This document shows, piece by piece, positions 49,987-62,748 of a stretch of 64,000 nt of DNA (the first letter of the stretch is position 1; the number at the start of each line of letters is the position of its first letter). The stretch spans positions 62,001-126,000 of the forward strand of contig NZ_JAQSDZ010000011.1 of NCBI RefSeq assembly GCF_029946165.1. Reading direction: 5' to 3'. The notes under the pieces were generated by a model. It did not search any database. It saw only the letters and a program-made list of their open reading frames with translations, and had not been told where the DNA came from. The stretch comes from Methylotenera sp. (GTDB lineage Bacteria; Pseudomonadota; Gammaproteobacteria; Burkholderiales; Methylophilaceae). The translations under genes were made by a program, and so were the position numbers.

Positions 49987-50700
49987 ATGCTAAAACTAGG
50001 AACACTCTACTTAATCCCAGTCACACTCGGGGAAGACAATATCTCTAAAGTATTGCCGCCCGATGTTATTAGCATTGCTCAACAATTAGATACTTTTGTT
50101 GTGGAAAGTGAAAAATCTGCACGGCATTTTTTAAGTACCATTAAAACGGTTAAACCAGTACGTGAGCTCAAGTTAAATCTGCTCAATGAGCATACTGAAG
50201 ACAAAAACTTACCCGATTTATTAAAACCATTATTAGCCGGTAAAGATGTAGGCTTAATGAGCGATGCGGGCTGCCCAGGCGTAGCAGATCCAGGCGCAAA
50301 ATTGGTGGAATTAGCCCATCAAAAAGGTATACGCGTTGTACCATTTGTGGGACCAAGCTCAATTTTATTAAGCATGATGGCTTCAGGTCTTAATGGTCAG
50401 CAGTTTGCGTTTTTAGGTTACTTACCTGTAGACAAAACTCAGCGTAACCAAAAATTAAAAGAAATTGAAAAGCGCTCACTGTCACATAAAGAAACACAAT
50501 TATTTATAGAAACACCCTATCGCAACCAGCACATGCTTGAGGCTATACTTAGTGTCTGCCAGCCAAACACAAGGCTTTGTGTAGCGTGTGATATTAGTTT
50601 AGAAACCGAGATGATAGTGACGAAATCGATAGCTAGCTGGAAAAAATCACCCTTGCCAGATTTGCATAAACGACCAACGGTATTTTTATTATTGGCTTAA
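49987..50700 (+). CDS. Tetrapyrrole-methylase-fold SAM-dependent methyltransferase (RsmI-like)
   Basis: [13 protein letters not shown]...[58 protein letters not shown]. Confidence 0.88.
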   Translation: MLKLGTLYLIPVTLGEDNISKVLPPDVISIAQQLDTFVVESEKSARHFLSTIKTVKPVRELKLNLLNEHTEDKNLPDLLKPLLAGKDVGLMSDAGCPGVADPGAKLVELAHQKGIRVVPFVGPSSILLSMMASGLNGQQFAFLGYLPVDKTQRNQKLKEIEKRSLSHKETQLFIETPYRNQHMLEAILSVCQPNTRLCVACDISLETEMIVTKSIASWKKSPLPDLHKRPTVFLLLA

Positions 50701-51273
50701 GCGCCGTACAGGGGCATAGCTAAGTCTGTGTACTGGCGTAATCCCGTGTGCATCCAACATTTCCAAATGAAATGCCGTTGGGTAGCCTTTATGCTTTGCA
50801 AAACCGTATTGCGGATAGATTTTATCTAGTCCATATAACTCAGCATCTCGTGCCACTTTTGCAAGTATTGACGCAGCTGAAATAGCCTGTACTTTGCTAT
50901 CGCCTTTCACTATAGCTTCGCATGGCAGGCTGATTTTTGGACATTTATTACCGTCAACTTGTACTAAATCAGGGGTGATGCCAAACTGTGCTTGCATAGC
51001 CTCAATGGCGCGTTTCATCGCTAATAAGCTAGCTTGTAGGATATTAATTTCATCAATTTCTTGCGCGCTGCAACTGGCTATTGCCCAAGCCAGCGCGTGT
51101 TGCTTGATTTCAACGCTAAGTAAATCTCGTTTTTTTTCAGAGAGTTTTTTAGAGTCAGCCAGTCCAATGATTGGGCGGTTAGGATTTAAGATAACGGCTG
51201 CGGCATAAACTGCACCAGCTAAAGGGCCTCGCCCCGCCTCATCTGCTCCACAAATTAATTGTGTAGTTAACAT
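50689..51273 (-). CDS. rnhB: Ribonuclease HII
   Basis: [35 protein letters not shown]. Confidence 0.97.
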   Translation of the reverse strand: MLTTQLICGADEAGRGPLAGAVYAAAVILNPNRPIIGLADSKKLSEKKRDLLSVEIKQHALAWAIASCSAQEIDEINILQASLLAMKRAIEAMQAQFGITPDLVQVDGNKCPKISLPCEAIVKGDSKVQAISAASILAKVARDAELYGLDKIYPQYGFAKHKGYPTAFHLEMLDAHGITPVHRLSYAPVRRLSQ

Positions 51274-52407
51274 TTAAGGGAAATAGGCTAGAATAGCATT
51301 TGCCGCTTTTTCCGCCGTGTTTTGTTTTAAACTGTGATGAATTTTTGTGAACTCAGCTTTAATCTCTGCAATGTTATCAGCATCACTTAATAATTTCATC
51401 GTGACTGCTGCAAGTTTTTCAGGCGTAGATTCGTCTTGTAACAATTCTGGCACTACAAATTTCTCAGCTAATACATTCGGCAAACCTACATAAGGTTGTA
51501 AACGCATGCGCTTAAGAATTTGCCAGCTAAGCTTAGACATTCGGTAAGTAATCACCATTGGTTTTTTTAACAGAGCCGCCTCTAGCGTCGCTGTGCCTGA
51601 AGCGACAATTACAACATCTGCGGCTTCCATAGCATCATGCGCATGACCGAATAGTATTTGTATGGGTAGGCTTTCATTTTCATGAAATATGGCTAACTCA
51701 AAAATCTGTCTAGTTTCTCGCGTAATGAGTGGCACTAGAAATATGGCATTAGGGAAATCTGCGTAGATGAGTTTTGCCGTCTTAACAAACAATTCTGCAT
51801 GTTGCTGCACCTCACTTTGGCGGCTACCAGGTAACATCGCAACAACCAAGGCTGAAGGCTTTAACTTTAAGACTTCACGTGCAGCGGCAGTATCTGGTTC
51901 CATCGGTAATATATCGGCTAACGGGTGGCCAACATAAGTAACAGGTATACCAGCATGCTGATATAACGCAGGTTCAAATGGAAAGAGTGCCAAGATATGT
52001 GACACAGCATGTTTAATTTTCTTAATTCTATTTTTACGCCAAGCCCACACGGATGGACTTACATAATGAATAGCGGTAATACCTTTATTCTTTAATTTCT
52101 TTTCAAGCCAAAAGTTAAAGTCGGGTGCGTCAATCCCTATGAATAAATCAATGCGATTAGCGAGCAGATGATTCAGTAATTGACGACGTAATCTAAGTAG
52201 TCCCCAAAGATGCTTAATGACCTCCACATAACCACGCACGGATAGTCGTTCGATAGGAAAGAGCGATTGAGCGCCCTCACCCATCATTTTTGGTCCTGCT
52301 ATGCCTACAAATTCAATGTCTGAACGTTTTAACTTTAATGCTTGCATAAGATGGCTGCCAAGCAAATCACCTGAAGCTTCTCCAGCTACAATACCTATTC
52401 TCACCAT
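51274..52407 (-). CDS. lpxB: Lipid-A-disaccharide synthase
   Basis: IGIVAGEASGDLLGSHLMQAL; HYVSPSVWAWRKNRIKKI; LPGSRQSEV. Confidence 0.97.
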   Translation of the reverse strand: MVRIGIVAGEASGDLLGSHLMQALKLKRSDIEFVGIAGPKMMGEGAQSLFPIERLSVRGYVEVIKHLWGLLRLRRQLLNHLLANRIDLFIGIDAPDFNFWLEKKLKNKGITAIHYVSPSVWAWRKNRIKKIKHAVSHILALFPFEPALYQHAGIPVTYVGHPLADILPMEPDTAAAREVLKLKPSALVVAMLPGSRQSEVQQHAELFVKTAKLIYADFPNAIFLVPLITRETRQIFELAIFHENESLPIQILFGHAHDAMEAADVVIVASGTATLEAALLKKPMVITYRMSKLSWQILKRMRLQPYVGLPNVLAEKFVVPELLQDESTPEKLAAVTMKLLSDADNIAEIKAEFTKIHHSLKQNTAEKAANAILAYFP

Positions 52408-52415
52408 GATAATAA

Positions 52416-53198
52416 TTAACGGACGATGCCGCGCGTTGAGACATTCAAGAAATCAGTCAGCAAGCTGATTTCGGGAGTTGTTGCTTGCATTGTAGCTAGT
52501 TCAATTTTTGCTTCATCTAAAGTAAGACCATTGCGATATAAAGCTTTATACGCACGTTTGATTTGCAAGATGCTGTCGGCACTAAAGCCGCGACGCTTCA
52601 AGCCCTCAGCATTAATGCCGTGTGGCTTAGCGTCATAACCTGCCGCTGTGACGTAAGGAGGAATATCTTTGAACACAACCGAACCGACAGCAGTAATTAC
52701 ATGCGAGCCAACTTTACAAAATTGGTGAATCAGTGTGAAGCCACCCAATATTGCATGGTCGTGAATATCTACGTGGCCAGCCAGTGATGAGTTGTTCGCG
52801 AGGATCGTGTGATTGCCAACATCACAGTCATGCGCAATATGCACGTAGGCCATAATCCAATTGTCACTGCCAATTTTAGTTGTGCCTTTATCTTGAATTG
52901 TGCCGCGATTAAACGTGCAAAATTCGCGAATAGTGTTGTTATCACCAATCTCTAATAAGGTTGGCTCATCTCGATATTTTTTATCTTGTGGTGCTTCACC
53001 TAGCGATGAGTATTGAAATATGTGATTGTTTTTTCCAATGGTTGTTGGGCCATTAATAATCACATGACCAGCTACACGCGTACCCGAATCAATTCTGACT
53101 TTCGCGCCAATAATAGAATATGGGCCAATTTCTACACTAGAATCAAGTTCTGCCGTGGCATCAATAATAGCCGTTGGATGGATTTTTAATACTGACAT
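52416..53198 (-). CDS. lpxA: UDP-N-acetylglucosamine acyltransferase
   Basis: IHPTAIIDATAELDSSVEIGPYSIIG; IREFCTFNRGT; MAYVHIAHDCDVGNHTILANN. Confidence 0.97.
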   Translation of the reverse strand: MSVLKIHPTAIIDATAELDSSVEIGPYSIIGAKVRIDSGTRVAGHVIINGPTTIGKNNHIFQYSSLGEAPQDKKYRDEPTLLEIGDNNTIREFCTFNRGTIQDKGTTKIGSDNWIMAYVHIAHDCDVGNHTILANNSSLAGHVDIHDHAILGGFTLIHQFCKVGSHVITAVGSVVFKDIPPYVTAAGYDAKPHGINAEGLKRRGFSADSILQIKRAYKALYRNGLTLDEAKIELATMQATTPEISLLTDFLNVSTRGIVR

Positions 53199-53201
53199 CG
53201 C

Positions 53202-53678
53202 TTATTTTTCTTTTTTCTCTATTGCTTTTAAGATACACATCATTTGTGCTTCGGCAACCACTTCACCATCTACACGTGCTACTCCAGAGTACTTCCAAAT
53301 GCCTTTTAATATACGGTCAATCTTAACGTTTAAAATGATTTGGTCACCAGGTGATACTGGCTTTTTAAAGCGCGCACTATCAATACCCGCAAAATAATAA
53401 ACTGAATCATCACTCGGTTTTGCACCCATTGTCTTGAAAGATAATACTGCAGCAGCTTGCGCCATCGCCTCTACGATTAACACGCCGGGCATAACAGGAT
53501 GGTGCGGAAAATGTCCAGGAAAGAAAGGCTCGTTAATAGTCACATTCTTTAACGCGGTGATTTCTTTACCCAATTCCATTGAAACAATACGATCAATTAA
53601 TACAAAAGGATAACGGTGAGGCAGATGTTCAAGGATTTCATGGATATCCATGCTGGTAGATTCGATATTAATTGTCAT
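53202..53678 (-). CDS. fabZ: 3-hydroxyacyl-ACP dehydratase FabZ
   Basis: [44 protein letters not shown]. Confidence 0.97.
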   Translation of the reverse strand: MTINIESTSMDIHEILEHLPHRYPFVLIDRIVSMELGKEITALKNVTINEPFFPGHFPHHPVMPGVLIVEAMAQAAAVLSFKTMGAKPSDDSVYYFAGIDSARFKKPVSPGDQIILNVKIDRILKGIWKYSGVARVDGEVVAEAQMMCILKAIEKKEK

Positions 53679-53744
53679 TATTGTCTCAACTTACTTCTGA
53701 TGGATTATGCTTCTTAAGAATGAAGATTATATTTCTTATAGTGG

Positions 53745-54782
53745 TTAATTGTTAGATTTTAACAGAGCTAGGGCTTTTTCAAGCTGTTTAATTTTATCTG
53801 ATAGGTCATCTAAATGACGAATTTTTGCTGCCGTATTAAGCCATGCTTTGTGTGTTTGGAATGGCATCAGCGCTGTGTAGGTATCCGCCGTAGTCAATGA
53901 ACGTGTAATCATACTGCCAGGGGAGATTGTGACATGATCTGCAATATCCAAATGTCCCAAAATCATTGCAGCACCGCCAATCTTACAATGCTTACCAATT
54001 TTTGCACTACCAGCGATACCCGTACATCCAGCAATGACCGTGTGTGCACCAATCACGCAGTTGTGGCCAATTTGAATGAGGTTGTCGATCTTAACTCCCT
54101 CTTCAATAACCGTATCATCTAATGCACCACGGTCAATCGTAGTATTGGCGCCTATATCAACATAATCATGAATGATGACCCGCCCAACTTGTGGAATTTT
54201 TAGCCAACGACCAGCTTCTTCTGCATATCCAAACCCATCTGACCCAATCACTGCGCCAGAAAAAATATGACAGTTTTTTCCAATATTACAATGGTGTTTA
54301 ACCGTGACGTTAGGCTCCAAGCGGGTATTATCGGCAATTTTTACGTCATTTTCAATTACGCAACCAATGCCAATGAAAACATTTTCCCCTAGCACCACAT
54401 TGGCACCAATCGCAACTAATGCAGAAACACTACAAGAATCTGGAACAGTAGAACTTGCATCAACAACAGCAGTTGGTGCGATGCCCAATAAGTATTTTAC
54501 AGGTGGATTTAAAAAAGCAGATACCTTAGCAAAGTATGCATAAGGATTTTCCACGATAATTCTTGGCAGTGAAGTTAACTCAGCGTCGTTTTCCCTTAAA
54601 ATAAATGCACTGGCTTGGCTGGCTGCCAGCACTTTTAAATATTTAGCATCATTAATGAAGCAAATATCACCAGAACTGGCATTTTGTAGAGAGGAGACAC
54701 GTGAAATAATGGTCGAATTATCACCGATAATCCGACCACCTAACTCATCAACGATATCACTAAGAGTGTAATTTTTACCCAT
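53745..54782 (-). CDS. lpxD: UDP-3-O-acylglucosamine N-acyltransferase
   Basis: [48 protein letters not shown]; hexapeptide repeats. Confidence 0.97.
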   Translation of the reverse strand: MGKNYTLSDIVDELGGRIIGDNSTIISRVSSLQNASSGDICFINDAKYLKVLAASQASAFILRENDAELTSLPRIIVENPYAYFAKVSAFLNPPVKYLLGIAPTAVVDASSTVPDSCSVSALVAIGANVVLGENVFIGIGCVIENDVKIADNTRLEPNVTVKHHCNIGKNCHIFSGAVIGSDGFGYAEEAGRWLKIPQVGRVIIHDYVDIGANTTIDRGALDDTVIEEGVKIDNLIQIGHNCVIGAHTVIAGCTGIAGSAKIGKHCKIGGAAMILGHLDIADHVTISPGSMITRSLTTADTYTALMPFQTHKAWLNTAAKIRHLDDLSDKIKQLEKALALLKSNN

Positions 54783-54829
54783 AACTATTGCCCTAAAAAT
54801 TACTTATAGTGATCAAAAATTTGATTAAT

Positions 54830-55333
54830 TTATTTTTTACCTAACATCTTTAAAACCTTATCAGTAATGTCAATTTTATCTGCAGCATAAGCCACGCCAC
54901 TGTACATGACTAAATCATAGTTCTCAGCTTTAGCGACTGATTGTACAGCCTTGTTTATGCGATCTTGTAAGCTGCCTAACTCTTCGTTTTTACGTAAATT
55001 GATGTCTTCGCGTAACTCACGTTGCTTACGTTGGAACTCTGTTTTAATGTTTTGCACGTCGCGCTCTTTACTGCGACGATCAGCTTCTGTAATGGTTAAT
55101 CCATCTTTATCAAGTGCAGATTCTAAATCTTTGATTTGTTTAGCCATGCGGTCTAACTCTTGTGAACGCGGACTAAACTCCCTCTCCAACTTTTTACCAC
55201 TTTCAGCTGTTTGTGGTGCCTCTTGTAGAATTTTGTCAACTTGCACATAACCTACCTTTAACTCGGCAGCTTCTACACTCAAAGCAATAGTCATTAGACT
55301 TGCTATCAATAATTTTTTTAAGATACTACTCAC
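54830..55333 (-). CDS. skp: OmpH/Skp family periplasmic chaperone
   Basis: Signal peptide; LKVGYVQVDKILQEAPQTAESGKKLEREFSPRSQELDRM; between lpxD and bamA. Confidence 0.93.
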   Translation of the reverse strand: MSSILKKLLIASLMTIALSVEAAELKVGYVQVDKILQEAPQTAESGKKLEREFSPRSQELDRMAKQIKDLESALDKDGLTITEADRRSKERDVQNIKTEFQRKQRELREDINLRKNEELGSLQDRINKAVQSVAKAENYDLVMYSGVAYAADKIDITDKVLKMLGKK

Positions 55334-55439
55334 TTAAATCTCCTAAAACTGCCACTTTTATTTATTATTAATATTATGCCACAAGGCCTAACAACACTAC
55401 ATCACGATTTTCCAGACTGATAGCTAGAATTCTAATAAC

Positions 55440-57785
55440 TTAGAATTGAGAGCCCAATTGGAACTGTATGCTTTGAGTTGTATCAGTTGGTTTACTGTTC
55501 AATGGTTTAGCATAAATAAGTTTTAGAGGTCCAAATGGTGACAGCCAGCTAATTCCAAGACCAGTTGAATAACGTAAATCGCCCAGATCATAAGCTGTAT
55601 CTGATCCCCATACATTACCACCATCAAAGAAAGCACTTAATCTAAATTGTTTAGAATCTTTTAAACCAGGCACTGGTAGAAACAATTCAGCATTACCTAA
55701 AAGACGTTTCGTGCCACCAAGTGAGAAGTCGCTGCCTGATGTATCAACACCTTTAGGCCCAAGTGATCCATTGTCATAGCCGCGAACTGAATTCACACCA
55801 CCTAAGAAATAATTCTTGAAGAATGGGTAGTTTTTATTACCGTATGAATCAGCATATCCAATTTCACCATTCAACATAAAAGTATAGTCTTTATACACAT
55901 TTTTGAACCATGCTTGTTTATAGTCAAGCTTGTAGTAATTCAAATCTAATACTGGTAATGAAATTTCTGCGGTTAGTTTTTGTAAAACACCATTATTGGT
56001 AAACAAAATACTGTCACGTGTATCGTGCGCCCATCCGCCAGAGGCTACGATGGAGTTGCTCGTACAGCCAGAAGCAGTGCCACAAAAATCTATGTATTGC
56101 TGCGGGCTCTCTGACGTTAAATCAATTTTTGTAAAATCTGCAGCTAATCCAAAGTTAATACCATCACGTTCATTTAATGGAATACCGAATCGAACACCAC
56201 CGCCATAGGATGACGTATTATAAGTTGCGACACTTAACGAACTAGTATTAACGTCTCGGCGATAAATATCGAAGCCTCGACTCACACCATCTGGCGTGAA
56301 ATATGGGTCAGTATAAGAGAGTGAATAGGTAGTATTGACCTTACCTGTATTAACTTGTGCACTTACACGGTTACCTGTGCCCAGAAAGTTATTCTGATTA
56401 ACAGTAATGCCAAATACAACACCTTCATTACTTGATAAGCCAGCACCAAACTGAATGCTACCTGTAGACTTTTCGGTAACGCTAATATTCAAATCGACTT
56501 GATCTGTAGTGCCTGCTACGGCAGGTGTTTCAACATTTACGTCAGAAAAGTAATCTGTACGCACTAAACGCTCTTTTGAACGATTAATCTTATCAGAAGC
56601 ATACCATGCAGACTCTAGCTGACGCACTTCACGACGTAGTACTTCATCACGAGTTCTAATATTGCCAGCGATATTAATACGTCGAACATACACTCGTTTA
56701 CCAGGATCTACGAAAAAGGTAAATGCGGCAGTATGTTCTTCTTTATTGACCTCAGGCACAGGGTTAACATTTGAAAATGCATAACCATCATTGCTTAATC
56801 TATCGCTGATTGCTTTGCTGGATTCTGTAATTTTTTCACGGCTGAATGTATCGCCCTTTTTAACTGTGATTAATTGCTGTATTTCAGTATCAGGCACAAT
56901 GGTATCACCAGCGAGTTTCACTTCTGAAATCGTATACTTTTCGCCTTCAGTCACATTAACTGTAATGTAAATATCTTTTTTGTCTGGGGTAATTGAAACC
57001 TGTGTGGAGTCGATATTAAATTCAAGATAACCGCGATTTAAATAAAAAGAACGAAGTGCTTCAAGGTCTGCGTTAAGCTTTTGTTTGGAATACTGGTCAT
57101 CTTTATTCCACCAACTCATCCAGTTAGGCGTAGTTAGTAAAAACTCAGCGCGTAAATCATCCATGCTAAAAGCTTGATTGCCGATAATATTGATGCTACG
57201 AATCTTAGAAACTGCGCCCTCTTCAATGTCAAAACGCACAGCTACGCGATTACGTTCTAATGGTGAGACAACCGCTTTAACCGTTGCTCCATATTTACCT
57301 TGAGAAAGATATTGACGCTTAATTTCTTGCTCGGCTCGATCTAATTGTGATTTATCAAAAATTTGACCTTCAGCAATACCAATTTGCTTCAAGCCTTCTT
57401 TCATTTTGTCTGTAGGGAATGATTTATTACCACTTAAATCGATTTGTGCAATGGAAGAGCGTTCTTGCACAGTCACAACTAGAACATCACCTTCAGCCTC
57501 AATACGGACATCCTTAAAAAAACCAGTGTTATATAGGGATTTGATCGCCTGTGAAGCAAGGTCATCATCCATAGTTTCGCCAACTTTAACTGGCAGATAA
57601 GTAAATACTGTACCAGCGTCGGTACGTTGCAAACCTTCTACGCGGATATCTTTTACAACAAAGGGTTCAAGTGCCAATGCTGAATTTGCAAACAATCCAG
57701 AAACTAACATTAGAATAGACTTAACTTTAATACTTTTGAAAGTATGGTCTAATTTTTTTGAGTTTTTTAATTTTTTTAATGCCAT
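55440..57785 (-). CDS. bamA: Outer membrane protein assembly factor BamA
   Basis: [34 protein letters not shown] repeats; [14 protein letters not shown]-terminal [10 protein letters not shown]. Confidence 0.97.
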   Translation of the reverse strand: MALKKLKNSKKLDHTFKSIKVKSILMLVSGLFANSALALEPFVVKDIRVEGLQRTDAGTVFTYLPVKVGETMDDDLASQAIKSLYNTGFFKDVRIEAEGDVLVVTVQERSSIAQIDLSGNKSFPTDKMKEGLKQIGIAEGQIFDKSQLDRAEQEIKRQYLSQGKYGATVKAVVSPLERNRVAVRFDIEEGAVSKIRSINIIGNQAFSMDDLRAEFLLTTPNWMSWWNKDDQYSKQKLNADLEALRSFYLNRGYLEFNIDSTQVSITPDKKDIYITVNVTEGEKYTISEVKLAGDTIVPDTEIQQLITVKKGDTFSREKITESSKAISDRLSNDGYAFSNVNPVPEVNKEEHTAAFTFFVDPGKRVYVRRINIAGNIRTRDEVLRREVRQLESAWYASDKINRSKERLVRTDYFSDVNVETPAVAGTTDQVDLNISVTEKSTGSIQFGAGLSSNEGVVFGITVNQNNFLGTGNRVSAQVNTGKVNTTYSLSYTDPYFTPDGVSRGFDIYRRDVNTSSLSVATYNTSSYGGGVRFGIPLNERDGINFGLAADFTKIDLTSESPQQYIDFCGTASGCTSNSIVASGGWAHDTRDSILFTNNGVLQKLTAEISLPVLDLNYYKLDYKQAWFKNVYKDYTFMLNGEIGYADSYGNKNYPFFKNYFLGGVNSVRGYDNGSLGPKGVDTSGSDFSLGGTKRLLGNAELFLPVPGLKDSKQFRLSAFFDGGNVWGSDTAYDLGDLRYSTGLGISWLSPFGPLKLIYAKPLNSKPTDTTQSIQFQLGSQF

Positions 57786-57789
57786 GCAA

Positions 57790-59178
57790 TCAGCCTGTTA
57801 TTAATCTGGTTATGTCGTTATAAAATGCTAAGATCATCATACAGCCTAGCAGAAAAAAACCAACTCTTTGCCCAATATTCAAGGCGAAATCAGAAGTCGG
57901 TTTTCCAGTAAAAATTTCAACTATATAATACATCAAATGTCCGCCATCTAATACTGGTATAGGCAATAGATTCAATACCCCAATACTAATGCTAATTAGC
58001 GCTAAAAACCCTAAAAACACATTCAATCCCATTTGAGCACTCTGTCCAGCGTAACTGGCAATTGTTAATGGTCCGCTTACACCTTTTAGTGAGATTTTTC
58101 CTGTGATCATTTGCCCTAACATTTTCAATGTAAACAATGAGATATCCCAAGTTTTTTGAGTGGCTTTAATCAGCGCAGCAGATACACTGTAATGAGTAGT
58201 AACAAAAAGTTTATCCTTTTCAGCTTGATCCAAGCTGAATGCAACTCCGATGCGACCCAGTGTTTTACCCTTTTCAGTAAATGATTCTGGTTCAAGCGAA
58301 AGATTTATCACATTTGCATTTCTTAGAACCTCAACCTCTAATTTTTTATTAGGATTATTCCTTACTACTTGTACAAAATCTTCCCACACGCTGATTTTGG
58401 TTTTATTAACCCTTAACACCAGGTCATCCGCCTTTAAACCAGCCAAATCGGCGATACCGCCTTTAATGACTTCACCTATTTTTGCCGGAATATTTGGTTG
58501 ACTAATCGTGAAGCCGGATGTAGTTAACATATCATTAGCCGCAGCCTCTTGATTAACACCAGATAAATCAAGTAAATGCGTAACAGTTTCTTGACTGCTA
58601 TTTAATGTGGTAACTTCTACAATATTATTTTTCAGAGACTCATTTAAAAGTATCCAGCTGGCGTCTTGCCAAGAAACGACATTTTTTTCATTAATCTTTT
58701 GTATAGTTTCACCATATTGAAATTTTGCAACTGCCGCAGGACTTTCTGCAATCACTTCCCCTAGCGTCGGCTTTATGCCAACGATACCCATCATAAACAA
58801 TATCCAATATAAACTAATGGCTAGCAATAAATTAGCCATTGGCCCAGCCAGCACTATGGCGATTCGCTTAGCTACTGATTGTCGATTGAATGCATGTTTC
58901 AACTCTGCTTCTGAATAGTTTATCGCTGGTGACTCTAAAGTTGACTCGGCAGCCATCTCTCGTTCATCTAACATTTTCACATAACCGCCTAATGGAATTG
59001 CGGCGATCACAAACTCGGTTTTATCTTTTCCAAACGGCTTAGTCCATAGTGGCTTACCAAAACCGACTGAAAATTTTATTATTCTCACACCGCACCACTT
59101 AGCCATTTGATAATGACCGTACTCATGAACCGTCACCAATATACTCATGGTTAACAAAAAGGTAAGCGCCATTATCAT
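57790..59178 (-). CDS. rseP: RIP metalloprotease RseP
   Basis: [29 protein letters not shown] (HExxH); [21 protein letters not shown]. Confidence 0.97.
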   Translation of the reverse strand: MIMALTFLLTMSILVTVHEYGHYQMAKWCGVRIIKFSVGFGKPLWTKPFGKDKTEFVIAAIPLGGYVKMLDEREMAAESTLESPAINYSEAELKHAFNRQSVAKRIAIVLAGPMANLLLAISLYWILFMMGIVGIKPTLGEVIAESPAAVAKFQYGETIQKINEKNVVSWQDASWILLNESLKNNIVEVTTLNSSQETVTHLLDLSGVNQEAAANDMLTTSGFTISQPNIPAKIGEVIKGGIADLAGLKADDLVLRVNKTKISVWEDFVQVVRNNPNKKLEVEVLRNANVINLSLEPESFTEKGKTLGRIGVAFSLDQAEKDKLFVTTHYSVSAALIKATQKTWDISLFTLKMLGQMITGKISLKGVSGPLTIASYAGQSAQMGLNVFLGFLALISISIGVLNLLPIPVLDGGHLMYYIVEIFTGKPTSDFALNIGQRVGFFLLGCMMILAFYNDITRLITG

Positions 59179-60392
59179 AATGTGCTAATTTGCTTCCTAG
59201 TTGCCAATCGCGCCAGCGCATCGACAGCCACCAACTGCTCAATCGATTCAACTTGTTCAATACTAGAGGCTGTCAAAACGGCTTCAATGGTGTTAGGAAT
59301 ATCCATAAAGCCAATTTTTTCAGCAAGAAAAGCTTCAACCGCAATTTCATTGGCCGCATTCAAAATTGCTGGCGCAGTGCCGCCCAGATTTAAAGCTTCA
59401 TAGGCGACGCGTAGGCATGGAAACCGAATTAAATCCGGCGCACAGAAATCTAATCTAGCCGTTGTTAACAAATCTAAACTACTCACACCGCTAACAAGTC
59501 GTTCTGGGTAGCCTAAGCCATAGGCAATGGGTGTGCGCATATCAGGATTACCGAGTTGTGCCAGAACACTTCCGTCAACATATTCAACCATAGAATGAAT
59601 CACGCTTTGTGGATGCACCACCACGTCTATTTGATTTGGTAATGCATTGAATAGCCAATGAGCTTCAATTACTTCCAAACCCTTGTTCATCATAGTGGCC
59701 GAATCAATGGAAATCTTAGGCCCCATGACCCAGTTCGGATGATTTAACGCTTGCGCACGAGTCACATTTTTTAGCTCTTGTAAACTCGCATTGCGGAAAG
59801 GTCCGCCAGATGCGGTTAACAAAACACGTTTCACACCTAAGCTGTTTAACGATGCATTTGACAAGTTTTTTGTACGCTGTTGTGGCATTACCTGAAATAT
59901 TGCGTTATGTTCACTATCAATAGGTAATAAACTAGCGCCGCCATCAATCACCGCTTGCATAAATAAATTGCCAGCCATGACTAAGGTCTCTTTATTAGCA
60001 AGCAAAATGCGTTTACCAGCTTTTGCCGCAGCCATCGCTGGGTGCAGGCCTGCCGCGCCTACAATGGCCGCCATGACGATATCTACTTGCTCATGCGCGG
60101 AGATTTCATTTAAAGCAGTTTCACCATGTCTTACAACAGTTTTAGAGTCTATATTTTTTAGTTCTATACTTAACTCTATTGCAGCAGTTTCTTGCAACAT
60201 CACCGCATATTTTGGGGCATATTTATTACATAACGCCAACATTGACTTAACGTTGCTATTAGCAGCTAAAGCAAATACGCTAAACCGTTCTGGATGTTGG
60301 GAAATTACATTTAACGTTTGCAAACCAATCGTGCCAGTCGCTCCTAATATCGTTACATTTTGCATTTGGTGAATTACAGTTTTAGCGTGCAT
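59175..60392 (-). CDS. dxr: 1-deoxy-D-xylulose 5-phosphate reductoisomerase
   Basis: MQNVTILGATGTIGLQTLNVISQHPERF; LANKETLVMAG; DSEHNAIFQ; MMNKGLEVIEAHWLF. Start may be MQNV at 60365. Confidence 0.97.
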   Translation of the reverse strand: MHAKTVIHQMQNVTILGATGTIGLQTLNVISQHPERFSVFALAANSNVKSMLALCNKYAPKYAVMLQETAAIELSIELKNIDSKTVVRHGETALNEISAHEQVDIVMAAIVGAAGLHPAMAAAKAGKRILLANKETLVMAGNLFMQAVIDGGASLLPIDSEHNAIFQVMPQQRTKNLSNASLNSLGVKRVLLTASGGPFRNASLQELKNVTRAQALNHPNWVMGPKISIDSATMMNKGLEVIEAHWLFNALPNQIDVVVHPQSVIHSMVEYVDGSVLAQLGNPDMRTPIAYGLGYPERLVSGVSSLDLLTTARLDFCAPDLIRFPCLRVAYEALNLGGTAPAILNAANEIAVEAFLAEKIGFMDIPNTIEAVLTASSIEQVESIEQLVAVDALARLATRKQISTL

Positions 60393-61209
60393 GAAGTTGT
60401 AGGTTTGAAAACAAAGGGTAATAAATATAGAGCAACACTAATGGCAAGGTTGGGATTAAGCCGTCAATTCTATCGAGAACGCCGCCATGGCCTGGTAATA
60501 AATGACTACTATCTTTAACTCCAGCTTGGCGCTTTAATAGGGATTCGAATAAATCACCCATAACGCTCAGCACGACAATTAACCATAAACCAACTATTAG
60601 CCAGCGACTATAATGCAGGTAATAACAAAGTGCTAAACCGTAAATCGTTGCCGCAAGCACTGCGCCTGCAACGCCTTCCCAAGTTTTCCCTGGGCTAATT
60701 TCAGGAGCTAGTTTATGACGTCCGAAACGTTTACCTGAGAAGTATGCAGCAATGTCTGCTAACCAAACAATTGCTAGTACACCAAGTAACAACCGAGGAT
60801 TGATACTATGTAATCCAATTAATGCCCGCCAAGTCGCCAATAAAAGCACTAAACCTAAAAATGCCATCAATATTTTTTGATTGATCTTTTTTCGTGTAAT
60901 CAACAACATGGGTGAAAATACAATCCAAAATAAAGCAGACAAACTCAATATGCTTAATTCAGTCACATCGTGATACAAAGCGAAAGGTGTATCGATAGTG
61001 AAAATCCACATCAAACCTATTGCTAAAACTGAAACTACATAAATATGCACTTGTTGCTTATTGAGCTTAATGAGTTTAGCCCACTCCCAAACGCCCACTA
61101 GTGTTGCGGCAAGGGTTAAAAAAGTCCAAACCATTTTAGAGGCTAAAAACAATACCATTAAGAAACCAATGGCTAAAATGACTGCTGTGATAACTCTAGT
61201 TTTTAACAT
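60382..61209 (-). CDS. cdsA: Phosphatidate cytidylyltransferase
   Basis: DIAAYFSGKRFGRHKLAPEISPGKTWEGVAGA; SVMGDLFESLLKRQAGVKDSSHLLPGHGGVLDRID. Confidence 0.96.
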   Translation of the reverse strand: MLKTRVITAVILAIGFLMVLFLASKMVWTFLTLAATLVGVWEWAKLIKLNKQQVHIYVVSVLAIGLMWIFTIDTPFALYHDVTELSILSLSALFWIVFSPMLLITRKKINQKILMAFLGLVLLLATWRALIGLHSINPRLLLGVLAIVWLADIAAYFSGKRFGRHKLAPEISPGKTWEGVAGAVLAATIYGLALCYYLHYSRWLIVGLWLIVVLSVMGDLFESLLKRQAGVKDSSHLLPGHGGVLDRIDGLIPTLPLVLLYIYYPLFSNLQLHAR

Positions 61210-61271
61210 AAGGAAAGTTTTGATGGTTGGAATTAGCGCGTTATGGTTTTTTGAAGTTAGATTTGCGTAAC

Positions 61272-62030
61272 TTAAGTTTTAGGTTCAATCAATTGTTCGC
61301 TAGTGCGGCCAAATCGACGTTCACGATTTTGATAAGATTGGATAGCTAAATTGAAAGCCTCTTCATTGAAGTCAGGCCATAATGTATCCGTAAAATATAA
61401 CTCGGTATAAGCTAGTTGCCATAAAAGAAAATTACTAATGCGCGTTTCCCCGCCAGTACGTATAAACAAATCTGGTTCTGGCGCGTAACTCAAGGAAAGA
61501 TACGGAGTAAGGTGGTCTTCTCTATAAAAGCCCGTAAGTTGTGGTGCCGCTAATTGCATCTTGTTAACAGCCTGCAAAACATCCCACCGGCCGCCATAGT
61601 TAGCGGCAATTGTTAATACTAGTCCTGTATTATTTGCAGTTAATTGTTCAGATGCTTCAATTTGAGTAACTAGCTCCGCATCAAAACGACTGCGATCACC
61701 AATCATAATAAGCTTGATATTATTTTGATGTAATTTTGCAACCTCACGCTTAATAGCGTGCATGAACAGCTCCATCAAGTATGAGACTTCTTCTGTTGGT
61801 CTGCGCCAATTCTCGCTACTAAATGCAAAAAGTGTTAAGTATTCAACTTTTAGTGAGATGCAATATTTCACAAGGTCGCGTACTGTTTCTACCCCTCGCT
61901 TATGACCTGCGACTCTAGGTAAAAAACGCTTACGAGCCCAACGACCATTACCATCCATAATAACGGCTATGTGCTTAGGAATTTCACCAGCAGTCGGGAT
62001 AGTTTGTGTCGCGCTAGTAAAAAACCCCAC
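61272..62030 (-). CDS. uppS: Undecaprenyl diphosphate synthase
   Basis: [75 protein letters not shown]. Confidence 0.97.
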   Translation of the reverse strand: MGFFTSATQTIPTAGEIPKHIAVIMDGNGRWARKRFLPRVAGHKRGVETVRDLVKYCISLKVEYLTLFAFSSENWRRPTEEVSYLMELFMHAIKREVAKLHQNNIKLIMIGDRSRFDAELVTQIEASEQLTANNTGLVLTIAANYGGRWDVLQAVNKMQLAAPQLTGFYREDHLTPYLSLSYAPEPDLFIRTGGETRISNFLLWQLAYTELYFTDTLWPDFNEEAFNLAIQSYQNRERRFGRTSEQLIEPKT

Positions 62031-62099
62031 GGAGGCTCCTGTCGATTCGAGCTAATATCTTAAATTGTAAAGTAGTTTGCAAGGGTATATTCGCTATTC

Positions 62100-62657
62100 T
62101 TAAACAGCCATCAATTCAACTTCTTTTACTTGCAGCATTTTATCAATTTCTGACACAGCTTTATCTGTCGCTTTTTGCACATCATCTTGCGCACGACGCT
62201 CATCATCTTCAGAAATTTCTTTGTCTTTTAGTAACTTTTTCAAAGTGTCATTGGCTTCACGACGAGCATTACGTACAGAAACTTTCGCACTTTCTGCTTC
62301 AGAACGCACAATTTTTGTCATGTCTCGACGGCGCTCTTCCGTAAGCATAGGCATAGGCACACGAATTAAATCGCCATTGGTAGCTGGATTTAAACCTAAA
62401 TCACAATCACGAATGGCTTTTTCAACCTTACCAATCATACTTTTTTCAAAAGGCTGAACGTGAATTGTGCGCGAGTCACCTAAATTCACATTTGCCACTT
62501 GATTGACCGCAACCATAGAGCCGTAATACTCAACCATCACATGATCTAGCAAGCCTGTATGCGCTCTGCCTGTACGTACTTTAGCTAAATCAGTTTTCAA
62601 TGCCTCTAAGGATCTTAGCATTTTCTGATCTACTGTTTTTTTTATATCGTCTAACAT
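62100..62657 (-). CDS. frr: Ribosome recycling factor
   Basis: [54 protein letters not shown] before ATG at 62657; the ORF track start (62702) is upstream. Confidence 0.97.
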   Translation of the reverse strand: MLDDIKKTVDQKMLRSLEALKTDLAKVRTGRAHTGLLDHVMVEYYGSMVAVNQVANVNLGDSRTIHVQPFEKSMIGKVEKAIRDCDLGLNPATNGDLIRVPMPMLTEERRRDMTKIVRSEAESAKVSVRNARREANDTLKKLLKDKEISEDDERRAQDDVQKATDKAVSEIDKMLQVKEVELMAV

Positions 62658-62748
62658 TTCTTTCTCCAACTTAATACTTATAATTTTTTGTACATTAGCC
62701 ACTATTTCGTAGCTTCAAATCTTTAATAATGCCTGCTGATGTAATGAG

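Noticed and set aside
59968-60372. 134-aa plus-strand ORF inside dxr
   Set aside because: Antisense shadow ORF of a conserved core gene.
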